In this document: positions 35,783 to 43,832 of the stretch, piece after piece | Position numbering within the stretch: position 1 is the first letter of the stretch | Layout: each line of letters begins with the position of its first letter | Assembly (NCBI GenBank): GCA_030753265.1 | Contig: JASMCQ010000095.1 | Location: 1-44,904 of the forward strand | DNA from: Dehalococcoidia bacterium | GTDB taxonomy: Bacteria > Chloroflexota > Dehalococcoidia > UBA3495 | Direction of reading: 5' to 3' | Length of the DNA stretch: 44,904 nt | Position numbers and translations under genes: made by a program | The notes under the pieces: model-generated | What the model was told of the DNA's origin: nothing | Databases searched by the model: none | Seen by the model: only the letters and a program-made list of their open reading frames with translations

Positions 35783-35995
35783 GCCGGGCCGGAGCCGGAG
35801 GGAGAACGGCACAATGCGAGAATCCATTACCGTCCGTCCGTGGGGCCTCATAGACGTTCTCGATGAGGCTAGGCACGTTATGTCAACTCGGCCAGTGAAA
35901 TTCAGGCATTCTGGCGAGGCCGGGCGGGTAGTGCCGGAACCTCGTCCGGCCCCGGCGGCGTTTCGCGCCGAGAGAGCCGCCGAGGAGAAAAGGTA

Positions 35996-36898
35996 ATGGG
36001 TGGGGTGATCCAAGCCGACAATCTCACCAAGTATTACGGCAAGTCCCGGGGGATTGAAGGCCTCAACCTGGAAGTTCAAGAAGGCGAGATCTTTGGTTTC
36101 CTGGGTCCGAACGGAGCCGGCAAGTCCACCACCATTCGCCTGGCCATGGACTTCATCCGCCCTACTGGGGGCTCCATCCACGTGTTGGGGCTGGACGCCC
36201 GCCGGGATGTCTGCGAGGTCCACCGGCGGACCGGGTACCTACCCGGCGAGTTGACAATGTACGACAGGCTTACCGGCGAAGAGATGCTTAGTTACCTTGG
36301 GCATCTGCGGGGCGGCGTGGACTGGCGCTACGTTGAAGAGTTGGCGGAGCGGCTGGATGCGAGCTTGTCAGTACCGTTCCGCTCCCTCTCCTCCGGCAAC
36401 AAGCACAAGATCGGCCTGATCCAGGCGCTGATGCGCCGGCCGGAGCTGCTGATCCTGGACGAGCCCACCAGCCGCCTGGACCCTCTGACGCGACAGGAAT
36501 TCCACCGGTTACTCGTCGAAGTCAGGGCGGAGGGCCGGACGGTATTTCTCTCCTCCCATATCCTGCCTGAGGTGGAACGGGTCTGCGACCGCGTGGGCAT
36601 CATCCGCCAGGGGCGGCTGGTAGCCGTGGAGAGCGTCAGCGCCCTGAAGGCCCGGTCCCTGCGGCGGCTGGAACTCCATTTCGCGGCCCCGGTGCCCCAG
36701 GACGCCTTCGCCGGCCTGGCGGGGGTCCGCCACGTGACGGTCCAGGATTCGGTCGTGCGTTGCGAGATCACGGGTTCAGTGGACGCGGTAGTAAAGGCCG
36801 CCGCCGGCTATGAGGTCCTGGACATCATCAGCCACGAGCCTGATCTGGAAGAGGTCTTCCTGGCCTACTACAGCGGAGAAAACGACGTTGCTGACTAG
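35996..36898 (+). CDS. ABC transporter ATP-binding protein (ABC-2 type)
   Basis: A 300-residue ABC ATPase. Walker A GPNGAGKST is at 37-45, the signature is LSSGN at 131-135 (LSGGQ in most), and Walker B LLILDEP is at 151-157 with the catalytic Glu at 156. The H-loop is SSHILPEVERVCDR. The C-terminal region after about 210 is typical of exporters of the drug/antibiotic or Nat type. GGAGAAAAG precedes the ATG. The stop overlaps the permease start, so the two are translationally coupled and should form one exporter. The substrate is unknown. Confidence 0.93.
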   Translation: MGGVIQADNLTKYYGKSRGIEGLNLEVQEGEIFGFLGPNGAGKSTTIRLAMDFIRPTGGSIHVLGLDARRDVCEVHRRTGYLPGELTMYDRLTGEEMLSYLGHLRGGVDWRYVEELAERLDASLSVPFRSLSSGNKHKIGLIQALMRRPELLILDEPTSRLDPLTRQEFHRLLVEVRAEGRTVFLSSHILPEVERVCDRVGIIRQGRLVAVESVSALKARSLRRLELHFAAPVPQDAFAGLAGVRHVTVQDSVVRCEITGSVDAVVKAAAGYEVLDIISHEPDLEEVFLAYYSGENDVAD

Positions 36899-37682
36899 CG
36901 TTCTATTGAAGACGGTGCGGGACCTGCGCCGGCCTCTCACGTGGTGGGTGATCGGCATGGTGGCGCTGATCGCGGTCACGGTGCTGTTCTATCCGAGCAT
37001 CAGCGACGCGCCGGAATTCGATGATCTGGCTGAGCAAATGCCCGAGGCGCTCCTGAGAGCGTTCGCGGGAGGGGTCGCCGATTTCACATCGCCCGTGGGG
37101 TTTCTCAACAGCCAACTGTTTATCTTGATGGTGCCGCTGCTGTTTCTGGTATACGCCCTGAACGTCGGCAGCGGCGCCATCGCCGGCGAAGAGGAAAAGG
37201 GGACCCTGGACCTGCTGCTTGCCAACCCGGTGAAGCGCTGGCGGGTGGTGGCAGAGAAGTTCATCGCGATGACCGTCGGGATAACGGTGCTGGGCCTGGC
37301 CCTATGGCTGGGAACGGCCGTAAGCGCCAGGGCCGTGGGCATGGACATCAGCGTCGTACGGGTCGCGGAGGCTTCCCTGAGCGCCACCCTATTGGGGCTG
37401 GCCTTCGGCTCGATCGCCCTGGCGGTTGGTTGCGCCTTCGGCAAGCGGGCCATGAGCATCTGGGTGACGGCCGCCCTCGGTATTGCGGCCTACTTCATCA
37501 ACGCCATGGGGCCCATAGTGGCCGGGCTGGAAGAGAAGCTGTCGCCCTTCTACTACTACCTCGGCTCCGACCCCCTGACCAATGGGCTGGACCTCCTTCA
37601 TGTGGGCGTCTTGATCGGAATGTCGCTCGTGGCGCTGGCCGCAGCCCTGATAACCTTCGAGCGTAGAGACTTGGCGATCTGA
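36888..37682 (+). CDS. ABC-2 type transporter permease
   Basis: A 264-residue membrane protein with about six hydrophobic segments (WWVIGMVALIAVTVLFY, LFILMVPLLFLVYAL, ALWLGTAVSA, ATLLGLAFGSIALAVGCAF, VTAALGIAAYFINAMG, IGMSLVALAAALITF). EEEKGTLDLLLANPVKRW is the ABC-2 cytoplasmic coupling motif. The best start is a TTG at 36888, which overlaps the ATPase stop by 11 bases and follows GGAG. Earlier codons in this frame lie inside the ATPase gene. It pairs with the ATPase to form an exporter. Start position is the main uncertainty. Confidence 0.88.
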   Translation: MLTSVLLKTVRDLRRPLTWWVIGMVALIAVTVLFYPSISDAPEFDDLAEQMPEALLRAFAGGVADFTSPVGFLNSQLFILMVPLLFLVYALNVGSGAIAGEEEKGTLDLLLANPVKRWRVVAEKFIAMTVGITVLGLALWLGTAVSARAVGMDISVVRVAEASLSATLLGLAFGSIALAVGCAFGKRAMSIWVTAALGIAAYFINAMGPIVAGLEEKLSPFYYYLGSDPLTNGLDLLHVGVLIGMSLVALAAALITFERRDLAI

Positions 37683-37906
37683 CCGGGATCGACCGGCCCT
37701 TGACGTGGCAACGATGGGCGATTACCTTTATCCCTGGCAGGAGGGGGAGGTAGCGCCCGACTTTTTTCGGCTCTGGTTCCCTTGCGGCCCGGCGCTACGG
37801 CTTCCATCCCCTCCAGCCTAAGGGCCGCGTTTTTGCGTGGGCATCTCCTATCCTCCGGCAATCTCCGGCGTCATGGAGCTGCTCAATCACTTCGAGGAGG
37901 AACCTG

Positions 37907-39043
37907 ATGGATTTCGGCCTTTCAGAAGCCCACTTAATGTTAGGACGGACCCTGCGCCAATTCGTGGATCGCGAGATCATCCCCCTGGAAAGGGAATACC
38001 CGGGGATGGTCGAGCTACCTGACGAGGCGCTACGTCCCATTGAAGAGAAAGTGAAGGCCGCCGGACTATGGCAGCCGGCCGTGTCGGTGGAGCTGGGCGG
38101 CGGAGGCATCGATAAGATCGGGCTGGCCGTCGTGACCGAAGAGACCTGGCGCAGCGTCCTGGCCCGGAACATGACGGGGCCGCGGGTGAACGAGTACCTG
38201 TACCACGATTCCGATGTGATCCGGGAAAAGTATCTGATGCCCACGATACGCTCGGAGAAGCGCGGGGCTACCGGGTTCAGCGAGCCCGACGCCGCGGGCG
38301 ACGTGGCCGGGATAACGACTACTGCCGAGAAGGTGGAAGGCGGCTACGTCATCAACGGCGGCAAGATTTGGTCCAGCAACGCGGAACGCGCCGACTACGT
38401 CGCGGTGCTGGCCCGCATGAAGGGGACCGAGCGGCGCGAGGGCCATACCCTGTTCCTGGTGGACCGGGGTGCCCCTGGGTGTACCTACGTTCGCACGATT
38501 CCGACGCTGGGCTTCGCATTGTTCGGCGAATGGCACTTCCAGGACTGCTTCGTCCCGGACTCCCAGCGTACCACCCCCGAAGGGGGCGCCTGGAGCGTGG
38601 CCCAAGCCCGCTGGACCACGGCCCGGTACTTGTTCGGGGCCCAGAGCCTGGGGTTGGCCGGGCGCTGTCAGGATATGGCGCTCAGGTACGTCAAAACCCG
38701 CTCCACCTTTGGGCAGCCCCTGGCGAACCGCCAGGCGATCCAGTTCATGCTCGCCGAATCGGAAATAGGCCTGCAAGCCATTCGAGCCCTGACCTTCCAG
38801 GCGGCCTGGAAGGCGGAGCAAGAGATGGACGTTCGCCATGACGCGTCGATCGTAAAAGTATTCGCCACTGAGACCGCCACCCAGATCATCGACCGGTCGT
38901 TGCAGATACATGGCGCCGCCGGCTACAGCACCGACCTGCCCATAGAAGTCCACTACCGCACCATCAGGGGCCTGCGCATCGCCGATGGTCCCAGTGAGGT
39001 CCACCGGATGGTCGTGGCGCGCAACATTCTGCGGGACGTGTAG
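37907..39043 (+). CDS. Acyl-CoA dehydrogenase family protein (ACAD10/11-like)
   Basis: A 378-residue acyl-CoA dehydrogenase: MDFGLSEAHLMLGRTLRQFVDREI, GATGFSEPDAAGDVAGI (FAD contact), GGKIWSSNAERADYVAVLARM, AQSLGLAGRCQDMALRYVKTRSTFGQPLANRQAIQFMLAE and HGAAGYSTDLPIEVHYRTIRGLRIADGPSEVHRMVVARNIL. The final ADGPSEVHR block is like that of ACAD10/11-type enzymes, in which Asp lies where others have the catalytic Glu. AGGAGG precedes the ATG. It lies upstream of a MenB/BadI-like crotonase, a short-chain dehydrogenase and another crotonase, which together look like a beta-oxidation-type route for a cyclic or branched acid. Confidence 0.92.
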   Translation: MDFGLSEAHLMLGRTLRQFVDREIIPLEREYPGMVELPDEALRPIEEKVKAAGLWQPAVSVELGGGGIDKIGLAVVTEETWRSVLARNMTGPRVNEYLYHDSDVIREKYLMPTIRSEKRGATGFSEPDAAGDVAGITTTAEKVEGGYVINGGKIWSSNAERADYVAVLARMKGTERREGHTLFLVDRGAPGCTYVRTIPTLGFALFGEWHFQDCFVPDSQRTTPEGGAWSVAQARWTTARYLFGAQSLGLAGRCQDMALRYVKTRSTFGQPLANRQAIQFMLAESEIGLQAIRALTFQAAWKAEQEMDVRHDASIVKVFATETATQIIDRSLQIHGAAGYSTDLPIEVHYRTIRGLRIADGPSEVHRMVVARNILRDV

Positions 39044-39302
39044 ATTAGGCCAGAGCTTTCCCGGCGGCACATCCCGCCGTACCGAGCCCGCTTGGATACT
39101 TGGAATCACGCTTCCGGAGGGGTTCTTCGGGGGGTCCCAAACCAGGGATTCGGCCCAATGCCGACCTGTGTTATTATGGCAGCGCCACCCCGGCGACGGT
39201 GTGGCTCACCGGCAAGGAAAAAGCTGGAACCGGGGGCCGATCCGGCCCGGGCCGGGCGCCAGTTCGATACAAACACCGTGATAGCAGTCAAGGAGGGGAA
39301 GG

Positions 39303-40187
39303 ATGGTAACAGCACAGAATATAGCCGATTTGGATGGCCTCGAGATGCGGGAGATCATCTACCAGAAACACCATCGGGTGGAGGGCGCGGCCTGGATCAC
39401 CATCAACCGCCCCGATCGTCGTAATGCCACCACCCGACGCACCTGGCGCGAGATAGAAGCCGCCATTGAAGATGCCGATAAGGACGTAACCATCGGCGTC
39501 GTCGTCCTCACCGGCCAGGGGGACAAGGCCTTCTGCGCCGGCGGCGATATCGGGGAGCACCCGGACGAGGAGGCGCAACCCTCCAAGAACGTTCGCATCC
39601 GGGCCCACGGCGGCATAGAAGACATCTTGAAGCCCGTAATTGCCCGGGTGTGCGGCTTCGCCGTCGGCGGAGGCAATCACCTGGCCTACCATTGCGACCT
39701 CACCATCGCCTGCGAGGAACACGCCCAGTTTGGACAGAACGGGGCCCGCGTGGCCAGCCCCGCCTCGGGGCACATGGTCCAGGACCTGGCCGCCATCGTG
39801 GGCATGAAGAAGGCCAAGGAACTCTGGTACCTGTGCCGGAGGTACTCTGCCAAGCAAGCCGTAGATATGGGCCTGGCTAACGTGGCTATACCCCATGACA
39901 AGCTGGACGAAGAGGTGGACCAGTGGTGCCGGGAGATAGTCGTGAAGAGCCCAACCTGCTTGGCCGTCTTCAAGTACACCTTCCGGGACACCTATCTCTG
40001 GCTCCGGGACCACACCGACATGGGGGCCGTGGTGGGAGACGTTAACCCCGATTTCTACGGAGAGGGCGGTGAGGCCGTGGAAGGAAAGTACGCCTTCCTG
40101 GAGAGGCGGGAGCCCAACTTCGTCAAGTTCCGGAAGAACATCATCGGTAAGGGACTGCGTGACGAGGATATTATCCAGGACAGCTAG
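39303..40187 (+). CDS. Crotonase of the MenB/BadI type
   Basis: A 294-residue enoyl-CoA hydratase-superfamily protein. The first oxyanion-hole block is TGQGDKAFCAGGDIGE, the second is CGFAVGGGNHLAYHCDLTIACE, and FGQNGARVASPASGHMVQDLAAIVGMKKAKELWYLCRRYSAKQAVDMGLAN follows closely the pattern of 1,4-dihydroxy-2-naphthoyl-CoA synthase and 2-ketocyclohexanecarboxyl-CoA hydrolase. The C-terminal FLERREPNFVKF also fits. AAGGAGGGGAAGG precedes the ATG. No other men gene is near, so a ring-opening hydrolase acting with the adjacent acyl-CoA dehydrogenase and SDR is more likely than menaquinone synthesis. This is inference. Confidence 0.88.
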   Translation: MVTAQNIADLDGLEMREIIYQKHHRVEGAAWITINRPDRRNATTRRTWREIEAAIEDADKDVTIGVVVLTGQGDKAFCAGGDIGEHPDEEAQPSKNVRIRAHGGIEDILKPVIARVCGFAVGGGNHLAYHCDLTIACEEHAQFGQNGARVASPASGHMVQDLAAIVGMKKAKELWYLCRRYSAKQAVDMGLANVAIPHDKLDEEVDQWCREIVVKSPTCLAVFKYTFRDTYLWLRDHTDMGAVVGDVNPDFYGEGGEAVEGKYAFLERREPNFVKFRKNIIGKGLRDEDIIQDS

Positions 40188-40348
40188 CCGGCAAACCTAG
40201 CCGCAGGACCGAAGGCGAGGGCCGGCCCCTCGGTACCGGCGCACCGTCCTTCCTAGTGCCTCGCCAATCGGCGGGCTTGGCCTTCGAGCTTCGCGAAGCC
40301 AGCAAATGTACGTGGCGCGACGCGTTTTGGCGCCATAAGGAGGAAGCC

Positions 40349-41161
40349 ATGGATTTGGATTTCAAAGGCCGCACAATCGTAGTGACCGGCGGTGGCCGCG
40401 GCATCTGCCGTGTCATGTGCGCCACCTTCGCCAGAGAGGGGGCCAACGTGGTGGCCGCGGACATTCTGCCCGACGACGCCCGGGTGGGGGACGACGGCAC
40501 GACCACCGAGCAGGAGTGCATGAGCCACGGCGTCCGGGCCAGCTACATCCACACCGACGTGACCCAACTCGACAGCGTGATGAAGATGCGGGACGAGGTG
40601 ATGGAGACCTACGGGCAGATCGACGTGCTGGTCAACGGCGCAGCCTGGTGGGAGAACGGCTACTTCTGGGAATCGAACCCCGCCAGCTGGGCCAAGGAAA
40701 TGAACGTCATCATGCTGGGCTCCATGAATTGCTGCAAGGCCATAGCGGAGCCCATGATGAAGGCGAAGAGCGGCGCAATCGTGAACATAGCATCCGACGC
40801 CGGCCGCGGCGGCGAGAGCCGGCAGGTAACCTACGGGGCCAGCAAGGCCGGCATAATCGGCCTTACCAGGGGTCTGGCCCTGGAGCTAGGCTACCACAAG
40901 ATCAGGGTCAACTGCGTGGCGCCGGGCCGGACCCAGACTCCTCGCGGCATCGCGGACCGAGAGGCCGCGCTGGCCGTTGGCGAGAAAGAGGCGGAGGCCT
41001 ATTTGGAGCGCGAAAAACGGGCGCTTCGAGTGTACGCGCTGCGGAAGTTCGGAAAGATGCAGGACGTTGCCAACATGGTGGTCTTTCTCTCGTCGCCCTC
41101 CGGCGCCGGGCATGTCACCGGCCAGACCATCAGCGTTAGCGGCGGATACACGATGGTCTAG
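40349..41161 (+). CDS. Short-chain dehydrogenase/reductase (SDR)
   Basis: A 270-residue classical SDR. The cofactor motif TGGGRGI is at 13-19 and NGAA at 97-100. The catalytic residues are Ser149 (NIASDAG), Tyr162 and Lys166 (YGASKAG). C-terminal CVAPGRTQTPRG and SGAGHVTGQTISVSGGYTMV complete the fold. AAGGAGGAAGCC precedes the ATG; the frame is open upstream but without family sequence. It lies between two crotonases and is probably a 3-hydroxyacyl-CoA or cyclic-alcohol dehydrogenase in the same pathway, oxidising the alcohol that the crotonase makes. NAD versus NADP is not decided. Confidence 0.92.
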   Translation: MDLDFKGRTIVVTGGGRGICRVMCATFAREGANVVAADILPDDARVGDDGTTTEQECMSHGVRASYIHTDVTQLDSVMKMRDEVMETYGQIDVLVNGAAWWENGYFWESNPASWAKEMNVIMLGSMNCCKAIAEPMMKAKSGAIVNIASDAGRGGESRQVTYGASKAGIIGLTRGLALELGYHKIRVNCVAPGRTQTPRGIADREAALAVGEKEAEAYLEREKRALRVYALRKFGKMQDVANMVVFLSSPSGAGHVTGQTISVSGGYTMV

Positions 41162-41287
41162 CCGGGCTGGCCAAGTCCGGCCCCGGTTACCCAGTACTCT
41201 TCTCGCGCTCCCCGGAGGCCTCGGTCTGGCCTTCGGGGCTGCGCCTGCCGGTGATGTGACCCTGGAACAGTAAAGGAGGTGCGTGCC

Positions 41288-42109
41288 ATGGCGTATGAAT
41301 GCATTACTTACGAAGACGTCGGGGATAACGTGGCGCTGGTCACCCTCAATCGTCCCAACCGCCTCAACGCCCTGAACCGTCAACTCGTCAGCGAACTGGA
41401 ACAGGTGGTGGACCATGTGGAGGAAGCCGGCGACGTGCGGGTGCTGGTGTTCACCGGGGCCCCCCGCGCCGATGGGCGCCCCTGCTTCTCGGCCGGGGCG
41501 GACCTCTACGAGCAGGCGGACCGGGAAGAGAGCGAGGAAGCGCTGCTGGGAACCATCCGGGCGTTGGTGGACCGGAGCTTCGGCCCCTGGCTTGCCGGGT
41601 TCTGCGACCGGCTGGAGACCCTGGGCACGCCCTCCATCGCCGCCATCGACGGCATTTGCACCGCCGGGGGCCTGGAGCTTGCTCTCTCCTGCGACATCCG
41701 GGTGGCCTCGGAGACCGCCCAGATAAGCGACCTGCACATCAAGAACCTGGGCGCCATCGGCGGCGGCGGCGTCACCGTCCGGCTGGCGCGCGCCGTGGGA
41801 CCGGCTTGGGCGAAAGAGATTATGTTTACCGGTCAGCCCATGGGCGGCCAAGCAGCCGTGGACATCGGCCTGGCTAACCATGTGTTTGCGCCCGACAAGC
41901 TGGTGGAGGGCGCCGTCGCGCTGGCGAAACGGTTTTCCGCCATGCGTCCCCAAGCCTTGGCCATGGCCAAGGCCGCCATGGCCGCATCCATGGACATGGA
42001 CCTGGGCCAGGCGCTACGCTTCTCCTACATCGGCCGGGAGGTCCTCTCCTCCAAGGAGGGTGCGAAGTCCTTCACCCAGAAGCAGCCCCCTCCTCACACC
42101 AGGAACTAG
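41288..42109 (+). CDS. Enoyl-CoA hydratase/isomerase family protein
   Basis: A 273-residue crotonase. NVALVTLNRPNRLNALN is at the N-terminus, CFSAGADLYE and IDGICTAGGLELALSCDIRVASE are the two oxyanion-hole blocks, and LGAIGGGGVTVRLARAVGPAWAKEIMFTGQPMGGQAAVDIGLANHV follows. The usual Glu at the second acid position is not plain (ISDLHIKNLGAIGG), so hydratase versus isomerase versus hydrolase is open. The ATG at 41288 has AAAGGAGG eight bases upstream; a GTG nine bases earlier is the alternative. It ends the run ACAD-crotonase-SDR-crotonase and is followed by repeats and an MFS carrier. Confidence 0.9.
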   Translation: MAYECITYEDVGDNVALVTLNRPNRLNALNRQLVSELEQVVDHVEEAGDVRVLVFTGAPRADGRPCFSAGADLYEQADREESEEALLGTIRALVDRSFGPWLAGFCDRLETLGTPSIAAIDGICTAGGLELALSCDIRVASETAQISDLHIKNLGAIGGGGVTVRLARAVGPAWAKEIMFTGQPMGGQAAVDIGLANHVFAPDKLVEGAVALAKRFSAMRPQALAMAKAAMAASMDMDLGQALRFSYIGREVLSSKEGAKSFTQKQPPPHTRN

Positions 42110-42439
42110 TACTTCCTTTCGGTATTGGGCGTTACCAACGCCGTTCGTGTCGATAATGGCCGTTACCAACGCCGTTTAATGGTGGGCATCACCAACGCCG
42201 TTCGTGGTGAGCTTGTCGAACCACCGGCCTCAGGGCCCTTCGACAAGCTCAGGGCGAGCGGATGATCCTAGCGGCTATTTCCGAAACCAGGAACCAGTCG
42301 ATCCAGTCCCCATCCGGCCCGGTCCGCCGCATTCCCGACGGAGCCGGAGCTTTCCTGTTACCATGGCAATGCCTCCCGCCCTCGGTACGAGAATGCGGCT
42401 GGCAAATTTGCGCCACGGGGAGCTGATTAGTCATCCTCA
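42110..42439. repeat. Repeat-filled intergenic region
   Basis: The 330 bases hold three near-copies of TTACCAACGCCGTT (from about 42131, 42162 and 42190) and then an inverted repeat of the TTCGACAAGCTCA type (42198-42261) related to that at 29241-29300. No gene is visible. The region may end transcription of the crotonase operon. Confidence 0.75.
42198..42261. repeat. Inverted repeat of the TTCGACAAGCTCA type, copy 2
   Basis: CCGTTCGTGGTGAGCTTGTCGAACC faces GGGCCCTTCGACAAGCTCAGGGCGAGCGG with an imperfect 20-plus-pair fold. It is the same family as 29241-29300 but in the opposite half order. It lies after the crotonase gene at 42109. Confidence 0.7.
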
Positions 42440-43741
42440 ATGGCCAACTTGAGTAGACGTGTCTCCCGTGTCTACTATGGCTGGTTCGTGGCCGCCGCGG
42501 CCGCCGGAACGGAATTCGCCAACGCGGCCTCAGCCATAGGCATCCTGACCATTTTCGTCACCCCCATGACCGATGAGTTTGGCTGGAGCCGGACTCAGAT
42601 CTCGGGGGCCACCAGCGTGGGAGCCATAATCGGAGCCTCTCTGGCCCCGTTCACGGGCCGGTTGGTCGACCGGATTGGCTCCCGGCTTCTCCTCGCGGGG
42701 GGCGGCATAGTTGTCGCCCTGGCCTGCTTCTACCTGGCAGAGGCGCAAACCCTCCTGGGATTCTACATTGCCTTCACTTTTGCCCGGACCGCCGACCAGG
42801 GCCTGATCAAGGCCGGCGCCTCGCCGGCGGTGGGCAAATGGTTCCGCCGCTACCGGGGCCGGGCCGTCTCCCTGGTCTTTTTCGCCGGTTCGGCGGGCAT
42901 CCTGGTCATGGCCCCGATCGTGCAGATGGTGATCAGCGCGTGGGGCTGGCGCGCCGCCTGGTGGGTGTTGGGAAGTGTGATGCTCGTGGTTGGAGTGGTG
43001 CCCAGCGCCCTGGTGGTCCGGCGTCAGCCCGAAGACATGGGCCTTGCGGTGGACGGCGCAACGACGGAAAAGCCACCCCCAATCCGGACCCAAGCCCTCT
43101 CCGCGAACGACCAGGTTTCCCCGCAGGTTTCCCCGGAAGAAGAGGCCCAGTGGGCGTTGGGTCAAGTGGTCCGGACGCCGGCTTTCTGGCTGCTGATGGT
43201 TTCTTTGCTCATCAGCAGCACCGCTAGTTCCGGGGTCGGCCTGCACCTGATACCCCACTTGAACCAGCAAGGGCTCGTTGGGGGACCGGCGGTGGCCGTC
43301 ATCAGCGTAATGTCCGCCTCCGGCGCGGCGAGCACTCTGGCTTTGGGGTTCATCTCGGAGCGAATACCACCACGGCGGCTCATGGTTTTGGTGACACTGA
43401 TGCCCGCCATCAGCATGACGGTCTTGATTCTGGCTGACAGCCCTGCCGAGGCTTACCTGTTCGCCCTGATCCAGGGGGTGGCAACCACCGGGGTCAACAT
43501 CCTGTCTCCGCTGGTGTGGGCCAACTTCTACGGGAGATCCTCATTGGGCTCCATCTACGGAGTCAGCAGGGCCTCCCAGGTAGTTGGCTTCGCTGCGGGG
43601 GCGCTGATATCAGGCGTAATCTTCGACGCCACGGGGAGCTACCAGGACGCCTTTGTTCTGTTCGGCTTCATCGCGGTGGCCAGTTCCCTGCTGGTCCTCA
43701 TGGCCCGCCAGCCGGCCGCTCCGGCTGGCCCCCAGGCTTGA
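42440..43741 (+). CDS. MFS transporter
   Basis: A 433-residue major facilitator protein with about twelve hydrophobic helices. The motif-A loop between helices 2 and 3 reads GRLVDRIGSRLLLAGGG. YYGWFVAAAAAGTEF at the start of helix 1 and FGWSRTQISGATSVG resemble the monocarboxylate/oxalate-formate (MCT/OFA) branch. A central cytoplasmic loop (RRQPEDMGLAV to PEEEAQWALGQVVRTPAFW) splits two six-helix halves. The ribosome site before the ATG at 42440 is weak. It lies after the acyl-CoA enzyme cluster and could import the carboxylic acid those enzymes degrade; this is inference from position and subfamily. Confidence 0.9.
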   Translation: MANLSRRVSRVYYGWFVAAAAAGTEFANAASAIGILTIFVTPMTDEFGWSRTQISGATSVGAIIGASLAPFTGRLVDRIGSRLLLAGGGIVVALACFYLAEAQTLLGFYIAFTFARTADQGLIKAGASPAVGKWFRRYRGRAVSLVFFAGSAGILVMAPIVQMVISAWGWRAAWWVLGSVMLVVGVVPSALVVRRQPEDMGLAVDGATTEKPPPIRTQALSANDQVSPQVSPEEEAQWALGQVVRTPAFWLLMVSLLISSTASSGVGLHLIPHLNQQGLVGGPAVAVISVMSASGAASTLALGFISERIPPRRLMVLVTLMPAISMTVLILADSPAEAYLFALIQGVATTGVNILSPLVWANFYGRSSLGSIYGVSRASQVVGFAAGALISGVIFDATGSYQDAFVLFGFIAVASSLLVLMARQPAAPAGPQA

Positions 43742-43832
43742 CCGGCGGGCCAGGGGCCGGGCGAAGCGGCGGCGGCGGCGGGAGCTTACCGGAAGCAGAT
43801 GTGGTGTTAGACCACCGGGTCGGACGCGTCGA

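Noticed and set aside
35814..35996. 60-codon plus-strand frame whose TAA overlaps the ABC ATPase ATG
   Set aside because: It has a GGAGGGAG 10 bases before the ATG and ends with a TAATG overlap, but the composition is Pro/Arg/Ala-rich with no recognisable sequence. A real leader peptide is possible but not supported.
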